Below, one piece after another: positions 1 through 6,126 of a stretch of DNA of 6,794 nt; the stretch's first letter is position 1; every line of letters starts with the position of its first letter. The DNA lies in contig DRQE01000078.1 in the NCBI GenBank assembly GCA_011371515.1, positions 1 through 6,794 of the forward strand, written 5' to 3'. The stretch comes from Deltaproteobacteria bacterium. GTDB taxonomy: Bacteria > Desulfobacterota > GWC2-55-46 > DRQE01. Under the pieces are notes generated by a model that was not told where the DNA came from, ran no database searches, and saw only the letters and a program-made list of their open reading frames with translations. A program made the translations under genes and the position numbers.

Positions 1-1388
1 ACGAAGGTTTGAAAAACGATAGAAGGTTCTCCCTTTTAAGGCTTCTAAGCATCGAAGCTCTCAAGGCTACAGAGCCCAAGCAGGGTGCACCCACTACCGT
101 ATCGAAGGTAGACCATATGGCTACAGCCCTCGGTAATACTACACGGGAAGTCTTTGTGCTACCCTATCTTACTGATATTGCCATAGCCCGTGGTGATATG
201 GCTTCCGCAGGGGCTTTCATGGAGGCACTATTTAAGTCCACCACAAACTCTTACGGTAGAGAACTGGTAGGGCTTATCAGAAGAGCCTATCCCGACTTCG
301 AGGATACTCTCTTGAAGATGGCTCTCTGGCACGCAGAGAAAGGAGAATACCACAGAGCCCTTACCTTTATTGACGCAGGAAGACCCTTTCTTTCCCGCCT
401 TGGGCTCGTAAGGGCAGGGCTTATCAGGGCATATACACTCGTCAAACTACAGAGAAAAAGAGAGGCACTCGAGAGCCTTGAGCACACAGAAGAGCTTGCA
501 GACTCCCTGATAGATACTTACAGGGAGATACTATCAGGAGGTGTCAAAATCCCTGCGTGGAAGATACTCCCCCAGAGAAAAGAAGTTGTGGAGCTTGAAA
601 GACTCCATACCACACTTGAGCGCCTTGCCTCTCTCTACAGGGCAAGCCTTGTGGAGGCAAGAACACTTTCTACCACCGTAGAGGAGAGACTTCTTGCAAG
701 AGAAGAGAGCCTTACGCAGATACAGGAGGCTATGGAAAGAACCGATGGATTGATTCAAAGGCTTATGAGGCTTCTTGCTGTAAGGTATCATGCCTCAACA
801 GAGACAGTCCAGCTCCATGCAGACACTATAACACGGCGATGGCAGAAACTTCTTAACCGAAAACTCACTGACACGGAAAAGACCATGGTCTACCTTGCGC
901 TTCTGGACGGCAGGGAAGCCCTGTGGTATCTCGACAATACCATGTACTGCCAGCTTCTCTACTTTATGACACTCGAAGACGAAAGAACCTCCACAGAACA
1001 GCCTGCCAGAATATTCGACATCATCTTGACAGACCTCGAATCTGTAGCAGACGAAAACAACACCGTGTTTTCGAAGAGACTTAAGTCTCTTGAAAGCCTT
1101 GCCATAAGAGCCACAGAAAAGGACAACTATCTTTTCAGTGAGCTGAAAGAGGTTATAAATACCATAAAGACCTCTCTAAAAACTATAGAAAAAGAACTAC
1201 GGCATATCCACAGCCTTTCCGTAAGGCTTTCCATAAGATACGCTTACAAAGAGCTGGAAAGACTCGAAGCAATGAAGACAATAATAAAAGAGCTCGCAGA
1301 CATGGTGAACAAAGGCAGGGGGGCTGAAAGATTCCTTGAGACCCTTAAACTCCTCACCCCACCTCCTTCGGAACACTTCAGCACTTGA
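1..1388 (+). CDS. Unrecognised all-helical protein with TPR-like repeats and coiled coil (5' end outside window)
   Basis: I do not recognise this family. The frame is open from the first complete codon (position 3, reading Glu-Gly) and the first in-frame start-type codon is a TTG at 9 with no properly spaced ribosome binding site, so the gene most likely begins upstream. Numbering from that TTG, 459 residues are visible. Residues about 100-160 resemble two TPR-type helical hairpins (ALWHAEKGEYHRALTF, then AYTLVKLQRKREALESLE). Residues about 190-255 and 350-430 are rich in Leu, Glu, Lys and Arg with heptad-like spacing, suggesting coiled coil. Residues 285-325 contain a more hydrophobic stretch (YLALLDGREALWYLDNTMYCQLLYFM) that looks like a packed helix pair. 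There is no signal peptide, transmembrane run or catalytic motif in the visible part and only one cysteine (about residue 314). A scaffold, adaptor or protein-interaction role is plausible but is inference. It ends with TGA at 1386-1388, and the downstream prenyltransferase follows at 1421. Confidence 0.75.
   Translation, partial: EGLKNDRRFSLLRLLSIEALKATEPKQGAPTTVSKVDHMATALGNTTREVFVLPYLTDIAIARGDMASAGAFMEALFKSTTNSYGRELVGLIRRAYPDFEDTLLKMALWHAEKGEYHRALTFIDAGRPFLSRLGLVRAGLIRAYTLVKLQRKREALESLEHTEELADSLIDTYREILSGGVKIPAWKILPQRKEVVELERLHTTLERLASLYRASLVEARTLSTTVEERLLAREESLTQIQEAMERTDGLIQRLMRLLAVRYHASTETVQLHADTITRRWQKLLNRKLTDTEKTMVYLALLDGREALWYLDNTMYCQLLYFMTLEDERTSTEQPARIFDIILTDLESVADENNTVFSKRLKSLESLAIRATEKDNYLFSELKEVINTIKTSLKTIEKELRHIHSLSVRLSIRYAYKELERLEAMKTIIKELADMVNKGRGAERFLETLKLLTPPPSEHFST
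1052..1091. repeat. Hairpin directly abutting an 18-bp perfect palindrome inside the unknown gene
   Basis: An 8-bp stem CGAAAACA (1052-1059) / TGTTTTCG (1066-1073) with a 6-nt loop is followed without a gap by the perfect palindrome AAGAGACTTAAGTCTCTT (1074-1091). A weaker 5-bp stem, ACAGA/TCTGT (1029-1045), lies just upstream. All are within the coding sequence. Confidence 0.75.
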
Positions 1389-1412
1389 CACACCTGCTTC
1401 CAGAAATATATA
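1385..1412 (+). promoter_or_regulatory. Candidate promoter of the prenyltransferase gene
   Basis: A perfect TTGACA (1385-1390) is followed after 16 bp by TATATA (1407-1412); TATAAA (1409-1414) is an 18-bp-spacer alternative. The TGA within the -35 box is the stop codon of the preceding gene. A start seven or so bases after the -10 would fall at about 1419-1421, practically on the ATG, so the transcript may be leaderless. The call rests on consensus matching only. Confidence 0.45.
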
Positions 1413-1420
1413 AAGGTTAT

Positions 1421-2335
1421 ATGAGTCCTCTTCTAACCTATTTTCTTGCCATGCGCCCGCAGTTCTTTCCTGCAGTGGTTGTTCCCATAATGTTCGGCAC
1501 ATCCTACGCGTGGTACAGAGAGGGCATATTCCACACGGAGCTTTTCATCCTGTCCCTTATTGCAGGCGTCCTTTATCATGGCGGGCTGAATCTCCTGAAC
1601 GATTATTTCGACCACATAGGTGGCACAGACGACATAAACCCCACCCCGCTCACCCCCTATGCCGGTGGAAGCAGGGTAATACAGAATGGGACAATATCTC
1701 CACGAAGGTTACTCCTCTTTTCCGTAGTGCTTCTTGCAACTGGCTCTCTGGTTGGGCTATATCTTGCATACATTCGTGGTGTGGAGCTTTTTGTAATAGG
1801 GCTTGTGGGCCTTCTACTCGGTGTATTCTACTCTGCCCCACCACTCAAACTTGCCTCAAGGGGGCTTGGCGAGGTGGTGGTTGGGCTTAACTTCGGGGTT
1901 CTGACGGTGGGAGGCTCCTATCTCGTTCAGACAGGGCATCTACCCGTGGATGCCCTGATGGTATCTCTTCCCATAGCCTTCATGGTTGTTGCCATACTGT
2001 ACATAAACGAGTTTCCAGACTATGTTGCAGACAGCCGAACTGGGAAGAGAAACCTTGTTGTAAGAATGGGTCCTCTGGCTGGAAGGTGGGGGCTCTTCGT
2101 AATACTCACCCTTGCCTATGTAAGCCTTGCAGTCTCTGTAATAGTGGGCTTTCTCCCTCCTCTATCCCTCGTTGCTCTCCTTACGGTGCCCCTTTCCATG
2201 AAGGCAGCCTTCGGGCTTCTCATGAACTACAACAAACCCAGAGGGCTTCTGCCTTTCATAAAGTCAACCATATCGGTACACCTGCTCACAGGAATACTGC
2301 TGATAACCGCACAAATATTGTCCACCCTTGCTTGA
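1421..2335 (+). CDS. UbiA-family prenyltransferase, MenA-like (quinone prenylation)
   Basis: This integral membrane enzyme should transfer a polyprenyl chain from its diphosphate to an aromatic quinone precursor, as MenA does with 1,4-dihydroxy-2-naphthoate in menaquinone synthesis. The 304 residues match the family's usual length. The first Mg-diphosphate motif is NDYFDHIGGTDD (residues 60-71), followed by GGSRVIQ (82-88), which is MenA-like. YSAPPLKL (137-144) and GLGE (148-151) follow, and the second Asp-rich motif is in NEFPDYVADSRTGKR (196-210), with D200 and D204. About eight to nine hydrophobic segments fill the rest. I chose ATG 1421 because its N-terminus (LAMRPQFFPAVVVPIMFG) fits the family. 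An in-frame TTG at 1385 would add 12 atypical residues and overlap the upstream stop. Only a weak AAAGG (1412-1416) lies before the ATG. No other men, ubi or futalosine-pathway gene is visible, so the exact acceptor is not settled; a MqnP/UbiA-type substrate is the alternative. Confidence 0.9.
   Translation: MSPLLTYFLAMRPQFFPAVVVPIMFGTSYAWYREGIFHTELFILSLIAGVLYHGGLNLLNDYFDHIGGTDDINPTPLTPYAGGSRVIQNGTISPRRLLLFSVVLLATGSLVGLYLAYIRGVELFVIGLVGLLLGVFYSAPPLKLASRGLGEVVVGLNFGVLTVGGSYLVQTGHLPVDALMVSLPIAFMVVAILYINEFPDYVADSRTGKRNLVVRMGPLAGRWGLFVILTLAYVSLAVSVIVGFLPPLSLVALLTVPLSMKAAFGLLMNYNKPRGLLPFIKSTISVHLLTGILLITAQILSTLA
1932..1957. repeat. Inverted repeat inside the prenyltransferase gene
   Basis: Perfect 9-bp arms CAGGGCATC (1932-1940) and GATGCCCTG (1949-1957) flank an 8-nt loop whose outer bases can also pair, making a near-palindrome of 26 bp. 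It lies in codons of a loop or membrane segment (about residues 171-179) with no obvious regulatory position. Confidence 0.7.
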
Positions 2336-2360
2336 CAAAAGCTCAACCGATACCTATATT
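2332..2360 (+). promoter_or_regulatory. Near-consensus sigma-70-type promoter of hsp20
   Basis: TTGACA (2332-2337) is separated by exactly 17 bp from TATATT (2355-2360). The -35 box contains the TGA stop (2333-2335) of the prenyltransferase gene. Transcription would start near 2367, giving a leader of about 35 nt. No CIRCE element (TTAGCACTC inverted repeat) and no convincing sigma-32 -10 (CCCCAT type) is visible, so heat control, if any, is not obviously exerted at these classical sites. Confidence 0.7.
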
Positions 2361-2371
2361 CTAAGTGAAAG

Positions 2372-2394
2372 ACATTACTTTAAAAAGGAGGTGT
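2372..2394 (+). promoter_or_regulatory. Candidate RNA-thermometer hairpin covering the hsp20 Shine-Dalgarno
   Basis: The leader segment ACATTACTTT (2372-2381) can pair with AAGGAGGTGT (2385-2394) around a three-A loop (2382-2384). Pairs are A-U, C-G, A-U, U.G, U.G, an A.A mismatch, C-G, U.G, U-A, U-A. The right arm is the whole ribosome binding site (AAGGAGGTG, 2385-2393), which lies 8 nt before the ATG at 2402. A wobble-rich, imperfect stem over the Shine-Dalgarno is the known design of fourU and ROSE-type thermometers, which often control hsp20 genes. The stem is weak, so its working temperature range is uncertain. The pairing is seen in the sequence; the thermometer role is inferred. Confidence 0.45.
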
Positions 2395-2401
2395 ATGGGC
2401 T

Positions 2402-2863
2402 ATGTCAATCCAGAAGTGGCAACCCTTTTCAGAGCTGGAAAGTCTTCGTAAGGAGATGGAACGGCTTATAGACGAGTTCTTTCCCACAAAGGGCTCATAT
2501 ATAAGCCCAGTATGGAGAAGGAGCACAGAAGAAGTAGCAGTGCCATCTGTCGATATGGTGGACAGGGGCGATGAAATACTGGTCTCCATGGAGATGCCCG
2601 GTGTGGAGAAAGACAACATAGATGTCTCCATCCAAGAGGATACACTTACCGTAAAGGGTACGATAAAGAAAGAGACAGAGGAGAAAGAGGAGAACTACAT
2701 AAAAAGGGAGAGAACCTACAGCTCCTTTGAAAGGGCTCTGAGGCTGCCTGTAAAGGTAAATCCTGAAAAAATAAAGGCAGTACTCAAGAACGGAATACTT
2801 TACATACATCTGCCCAAGGCAGAAGAGGTAAAGCCAAAGAAGATAAAGATAGATGTATCATGA
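2402..2863 (+). CDS. Hsp20/alpha-crystallin family small heat-shock protein
   Basis: This is an ATP-independent holdase chaperone that forms oligomers in the cytoplasm and binds unfolding proteins for later refolding by DnaK/ClpB-type machines. The 153 residues have the family's usual size. A short N-terminal arm (residues 1-45, starting MSIQKWQPF and containing ELESLRKEMERLIDEFF) precedes the alpha-crystallin domain (about 47-140). The domain has the hallmark VDMVDRGDEILVSMEMPGV and, near its end, the A-x-x-x-N-G-x-L signature (AVLKNGIL, 126-133). The C-terminal tail carries the I-x-I oligomerisation motif (I148-K-I150). The ATG at 2402 has an excellent ribosome binding site (AAGGAGGTG, 2385-2393). 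The gene follows the prenyltransferase by 66 bp but has its own promoter and ends at the terminator shared with cstA. Confidence 0.96.
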   Translation: MSIQKWQPFSELESLRKEMERLIDEFFPTKGSYISPVWRRSTEEVAVPSVDMVDRGDEILVSMEMPGVEKDNIDVSIQEDTLTVKGTIKKETEEKEENYIKRERTYSSFERALRLPVKVNPEKIKAVLKNGILYIHLPKAEEVKPKKIKIDVS

Positions 2864-2868
2864 CACAG

Positions 2869-2910
2869 AAAGAGAGGGCAGAAGGCACCCCTGTCTTTTG
2901 CCCTCTCTTT
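2869..2910. terminator. Intrinsic terminator between convergent hsp20 and cstA, probably bidirectional
   Basis: A perfect 12-bp inverted repeat, AAAGAGAGGGCA (2869-2880) and TGCCCTCTCTTT (2899-2910), encloses an 18-nt loop. On the + strand it is followed at once by more T (run of six at 2908-2913), a standard rho-independent terminator six bases past the hsp20 stop. On the - strand the hairpin lies just after the cstA stop (2912-2914) but its T tract is short, so termination in that direction is probable rather than certain. The T run partly overlaps the cstA stop codon. Confidence 0.88.
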
Positions 2911-2911
2911 T

Positions 2912-4609
2912 TTACTCTTCTTCTTCCACCATGTAGGCAGGAAAACCCTCTGGGGTTTTCTCCCTCAATGTTCTGAACACCCCGATAGCCTCCACCACGA
3001 GCCACGCCTCGAGCATAAGTATGGCAGCACCCACGCCAAGAAGCAGATAGTTGCCCTGCTCGAAAAACTTTACAAGATTCGTTGTCATTGCAAGAGCACT
3101 TATTAGGAGCATAAAGACCATGGGCAGTAATGTATAGTAGGCAGGCTTGCGAAGCCTTACAAGATACATGGTAACCGTAAGGAGGGCAAGTCCTCCCATA
3201 AGCTGGTTCACCGTGCCAAAAAGGGGCCACAGAATGAGCCCACCCTTACCCCACTTTAGCATACTCAAAAAGAAGGCACTGAGAACTGCAACCATCGTTG
3301 CAGGGTGTCTACCTGTAAGGGGTTTCAGCTTCATGTCCTCTGCAAGCTCGGCTATCACATAGCGCTGGATTCTGGTTGCCGTATCCAGTGTGGTTGCAGC
3401 AAAACTTATAACGAAGACTGCCACTATGGACCTGCCAAACTCCACAGGGATTCCCACATAGGATAGAAAGACTGCTCCACCCTCAACGAAGGCACCAACC
3501 TTTGCCCCAAGCCCCTGTGCACTGCTCCAGTCCGCATAGTGGTGTGTCCATGCGGCAAGGCTCGGAAAGCCAGCGGTACATACCAGTATGACGAGAACCG
3601 CAAGCACACCCTCTATGAGCATGGAACCATAGCCTATAAAGGGCATGTCTCTTTCATTGTCGAGCTGCTTTACCGTTGTACCAGAGGAGACCAGCGAGTG
3701 GAAACCAGAGATGGCACCACAGGCAACGGTTATAAAGAGAAATGGCAGCATCGATGGAGCCCCTGCAGGGGCAGGGTTTACGGCAGGTGCCACAATCTGT
3801 GGCATCCCTATGAACAGCCCCAGATACAGTAGCCCCAAGCCCACAAACAGCTGATGGGAGTTTATGTAATCCCTTGGCTGAAGCAATACCCACACGGGAA
3901 GTATTGAGGCTATATATGCATAAATTAGCAATACCACCACCCATGTGAGTATCTCGTTGCCCATTATAAAGGGCGGAAGCTTCACCGGATATAATATCCC
4001 GAGATACATGAACCCATAGAGAAGCGCCAGCGCAAAAAGGCTTGGAATAAGGGGGTTACCTCTAAACCTGTATATGTAGATACCCAGTGCTATTGCCACA
4101 GGTATCTGTAGCCACACGGGTAGCACCGTCTCTGGATACATCATAAAGAGTATACCTATAACAAGGGCAAATACTGCAAGCACTATAAGGAGGGCAAAGA
4201 ATATAAACAGAAGAAAGAGCGTTCTCGCCCTTGGCCCTATAAGCTCTTTTGTAATCTCCCCTATGGACTTACCCTTATGCCTTGCCGATACCACGAGGGC
4301 ACCGAAGTCGTGCACCGCCCCCATGAATATGGAACCAAACACAACCCACACAAGGGCAGGAAGCCATCCCCATATGACCGCTATAGCAGGGCCCACTATG
4401 GGACCTGCCCCTGCAATGGAGGTGAAGTGGTGACCAAAGAGTATGGAGCGTTTGGTTGGAACGAAGTCTATACCGTCTCTGTAACGGTGGGCAGGGGTTA
4501 CCCGCTGGGGATCTATGCCGAATATCCTCTTTGAGAGAAACCCACAGTAGAACCTGTAAGCCAGTATGTAAGCGATAAAGACCAGTATGGCTATAAGTAC
4601 AGAGTTCAT
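2912..4609 (-). CDS. cstA: Carbon starvation protein CstA, peptide/pyruvate transporter
   Basis: CstA-family proteins are inner-membrane permeases that take up peptides or pyruvate, often when carbon is scarce. Numbered from ATG 4609, the 565-residue protein has the family signatures: TPAHRYRDGIDFVPT (38-52), LFGHHFTSIAGAGPIVGPAI (57-76), GAVHDFGALVVSARHKGKSI (97-116), a central GFHSLVSSGTTVKQL (302-316), and LDTATRIQRYVIAEL (408-422). About 15 or more hydrophobic segments span the rest, and the C-terminus ends in an acidic EEEE tail. It is shorter than the roughly 700-residue E. coli protein and matches the shorter class found in many other bacteria. I prefer ATG 4609 (MNSVLIAI) with GGAG at 4621-4624; an in-frame GTG at 4621 would add MARQ but has no spaced ribosome binding site. 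The GGA core lies in an ATGGA context like a CsrA site, and E. coli cstA is CsrA-controlled, but one motif is weak evidence. Confidence 0.95.
   Translation of the reverse strand: MNSVLIAILVFIAYILAYRFYCGFLSKRIFGIDPQRVTPAHRYRDGIDFVPTKRSILFGHHFTSIAGAGPIVGPAIAVIWGWLPALVWVVFGSIFMGAVHDFGALVVSARHKGKSIGEITKELIGPRARTLFLLFIFFALLIVLAVFALVIGILFMMYPETVLPVWLQIPVAIALGIYIYRFRGNPLIPSLFALALLYGFMYLGILYPVKLPPFIMGNEILTWVVVLLIYAYIASILPVWVLLQPRDYINSHQLFVGLGLLYLGLFIGMPQIVAPAVNPAPAGAPSMLPFLFITVACGAISGFHSLVSSGTTVKQLDNERDMPFIGYGSMLIEGVLAVLVILVCTAGFPSLAAWTHHYADWSSAQGLGAKVGAFVEGGAVFLSYVGIPVEFGRSIVAVFVISFAATTLDTATRIQRYVIAELAEDMKLKPLTGRHPATMVAVLSAFFLSMLKWGKGGLILWPLFGTVNQLMGGLALLTVTMYLVRLRKPAYYTLLPMVFMLLISALAMTTNLVKFFEQGNYLLLGVGAAILMLEAWLVVEAIGVFRTLREKTPEGFPAYMVEEEE
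2941..2960. repeat. Inverted repeat near the 3' end of cstA
   Basis: Perfect 8-bp arms GAAAACCC (2941-2948) and GGGTTTTC (2953-2960) enclose a TCTG tetraloop. In the cstA mRNA it forms a hairpin about 30 nt before the stop codon, close to the shared terminator. Confidence 0.7.
3759..3804. repeat. 14-bp palindrome and neighbouring hairpin inside cstA
   Basis: GCCCCTGCAGGGGC (3759-3772) is a perfect palindrome. Fifteen bases later TGCCACA (3788-3794) and TGTGGCA (3798-3804) form a 7-bp stem with a 3-nt loop. Both encode the Ala/Pro-rich linker region VAPAVNPAPAGAPS of CstA. Confidence 0.65.
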
Positions 4610-4644
4610 CTGCCGTGCCACTCCATGGGGTTCTTATTTCTGTT

Positions 4645-4674
4645 ATTTTACATCAAAAAGGAGGGAATATTCAA
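4645..4674 (-). promoter_or_regulatory. Candidate internal promoter for cstA
   Basis: Read on the - strand, TTGAAT (4669-4674) and TAAAAT (4645-4650) are spaced by 18 bp in the gap between tldD and cstA. Transcription would start near 4638, about 28 nt before the ATG at 4609. The -35 box overlaps an 8-bp palindrome, GAATATTC (4666-4673). There is no terminator hairpin after tldD, so cstA may be read both from here and by read-through. Confidence 0.4.
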
Positions 4675-4698
4675 ATCCTGTAATATGGATAGAACACC

Positions 4699-6084
4699 CT
4701 ATTTGACCGCACCACCCACAACTATCTCAGGGATTCTGAGAGTGGGTTGTGCATCTGAGACAGGCACACCTTGGCCATCCTTTCCGCAGGTGCCTATACC
4801 GAAGCCAAGGTCAGAGGCTACCATGTCTATTATCCTTATAACCTTTGGACCCGAGCCTGTAAGGGTTGCCCCCCTTACGGGCTCGCCTATCTTACCCTTC
4901 TCTATAAGATAGCCCTCGGAGACTTCGAAAACGAAGTCTCCGTTGACTGTGTTTACCTGTCCGCCGCCCATCTTCTTTACGAAAAGTCCCCGCTCCACAG
5001 ACCTTACAACATCTTCAGGGTCTGACTCTCCCGGTGCTATCATGGTGTTTGTCATCCGTGGGATGGGTCTGTGTCTGTAGCTTTCTCTTCTGCCGTTGCC
5101 TGTTGAGCTTTTGCCGTCCTTCATTGCAGAGAGCCTGTCATACATGTAGCTTTTTAGCACCCCTTTTTCTATGAGTACCGTTTTCTGTGTAGGAGTCCCC
5201 TCATCATCGAACATGGCAGAGCCCCGTTTGTAGGGTATGGTGCCATCGTCTATTACCGTTACAAGGGGGGAAGCAACCTCTCTGCCGAGCTTTCCAGTGT
5301 ATACAGAGAGGCTCTCCTGAGCAAGGTCTGCCTCAAGCCCGTGTCCCACTGCCTCGTGTATCATGGTGCCCCCTGCCTCGCTCGAGAGCACCACCATCAT
5401 CCTGCCTCCGGGGGCAGGCCGTGCAGATAGCATCATAACAGCCCTCTTTGCCGCTTCTTCTGCCACCACCTCTGGTGGGCTCTCTTCGAAAAGCTCAAGC
5501 CCTATGCAGCCACCCACAGGCTCGTAGCCTGTCTGGAGTACTCCACCCTCTTCAGCAACCACATGCACCGCATATACCAGATAGGTGTTTCTGTGCTCCA
5601 CCCATTCACCAAGGGAGTTTACAATAAGGCTTCTCTTTTCAGCATCCCTGTAGCTTACCTTGACCTGTCTTATCCGTTTGTCCACCTTTCTTGCCGCATT
5701 GTTACCACGCCAGACAAGGCTTACCTTCTCAGAAAGGGGCTCTTCTTCGGGTCTTCGCCTTATGTCGAATCCCCTGAACTCGCTTCTCTTTGTAAGGGCT
5801 ATGTCTTCTGTATGACCATCTTTGAGGGCTGAAGCCACAAGGTCTGCAACCTCAAGCAGGGCTTCTTCTGTAAGCTCGTTGGTATAGGCATAGTAGGTTC
5901 TGAGATTTGCTATAACCCTTATGCCGCAGCCTGCATCCCTTCCTGTGCTTACACGCTCGATTCTGTCTTCCTCGCAGGAAAGAGAGGTGCTTCGAGTGTC
6001 CTCCATGTAGATGTCACAGAAGTCTCCGCCATTTTTCAGTGCACGCTTTATTATCTTGAGTGGGTCGAACCTTATAGATTCCAC
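4699..6084 (-). CDS. tldD: Metalloprotease TldD
   Basis: TldD is a cytoplasmic zinc peptidase that, with its partner TldE/PmbA, degrades unfolded or small peptides; the E. coli pair matures microcin B17 and degrades the CcdA antitoxin. The 461 residues cover the full family length. The zinc-binding HExxxH motif is HEAVGH (H243, E244, H248) in GGTMIHEAVGHGLEADL. The Cys-containing C-terminal signature GTCGKDGQGVPVSD (431-444) supplies the expected Cys ligand, C433. Other conserved blocks are GSAMFDDEGTPT (288-299), YRHRPIPRMTNT (336-347) and FEVSEGYLIEKGKIGEPVRG (386-405). All active-site residues are present, which marks this as TldD and not TldE/PmbA, which lacks the motif. It starts with GTG at 6084, supported by AAAGGAG (6093-6099) 8 nt upstream. 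The usual TldE partner is not in this window. The coding sequence contains three consecutive stem-loops (4852-4942). Confidence 0.96.
   Translation of the reverse strand: MESIRFDPLKIIKRALKNGGDFCDIYMEDTRSTSLSCEEDRIERVSTGRDAGCGIRVIANLRTYYAYTNELTEEALLEVADLVASALKDGHTEDIALTKRSEFRGFDIRRRPEEEPLSEKVSLVWRGNNAARKVDKRIRQVKVSYRDAEKRSLIVNSLGEWVEHRNTYLVYAVHVVAEEGGVLQTGYEPVGGCIGLELFEESPPEVVAEEAAKRAVMMLSARPAPGGRMMVVLSSEAGGTMIHEAVGHGLEADLAQESLSVYTGKLGREVASPLVTVIDDGTIPYKRGSAMFDDEGTPTQKTVLIEKGVLKSYMYDRLSAMKDGKSSTGNGRRESYRHRPIPRMTNTMIAPGESDPEDVVRSVERGLFVKKMGGGQVNTVNGDFVFEVSEGYLIEKGKIGEPVRGATLTGSGPKVIRIIDMVASDLGFGIGTCGKDGQGVPVSDAQPTLRIPEIVVGGAVK
4852..4942. repeat. Three tandem inverted repeats inside tldD
   Basis: Three stem-loops follow one another with 1- and 4-bp gaps. 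(a) 4852-4885: 14-bp arms CGAGCCTGTAAGGG and CCCTTACGGGCTCG, 6-nt loop, one imperfect position (4858/4879). (b) 4887-4912: 8-bp arms CTATCTTA and TAAGATAG, 10-nt loop. (c) 4917-4942: perfect 11-bp arms CGGAGACTTCG and CGAAGTCTCCG, AAAA loop. They encode TldD residues around 381-411. The single imperfect pair in (a) is U.G in + strand RNA but A.C in the tldD mRNA, so the + strand RNA would fold slightly better. Function is unknown. Confidence 0.85.
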
Positions 6085-6126
6085 CAGAACTGCTCCTTTC
6101 CATGCCTTGTATAGTCCAGCTCAAAG

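Noticed and set aside
1385..1420. TTG start for the prenyltransferase overlapping the upstream stop
   Set aside because: The 12 extra residues do not fit the family N-terminus and there is no good ribosome binding site; ATG 1421 fits better.
2338..2401. CIRCE or sigma-32 heat-shock control site upstream of hsp20
   Set aside because: The TTAGCACTC inverted repeat is absent and the -10 reads TATATT, not CCCCAT-like.
2395..2451. 18-codon frame from ATG 2395 overlapping the hsp20 start
   Set aside because: It starts one base after the ribosome binding site, too close for initiation, and its sequence has no recognisable role.
4610..4621. GTG start for cstA at 4621
   Set aside because: No spaced Shine-Dalgarno precedes it, while GGAG at 4621-4624 lies upstream of ATG 4609 and MNSVLIAI resembles the family start. 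It remains possible.
4654..4663. Strong Shine-Dalgarno-like AAAAAGGAGG on the + strand
   Set aside because: The next ATG (4685) is 21 nt away and its frame is antisense to tldD; no plausible gene follows.
4625..4912. Plus-strand open frame of 95 codons beginning before tldD's 3' end
   Set aside because: It is largely antisense to conserved tldD sequence, has no usable ribosome binding site and its protein resembles nothing; the conserved TldD frame explains the region.
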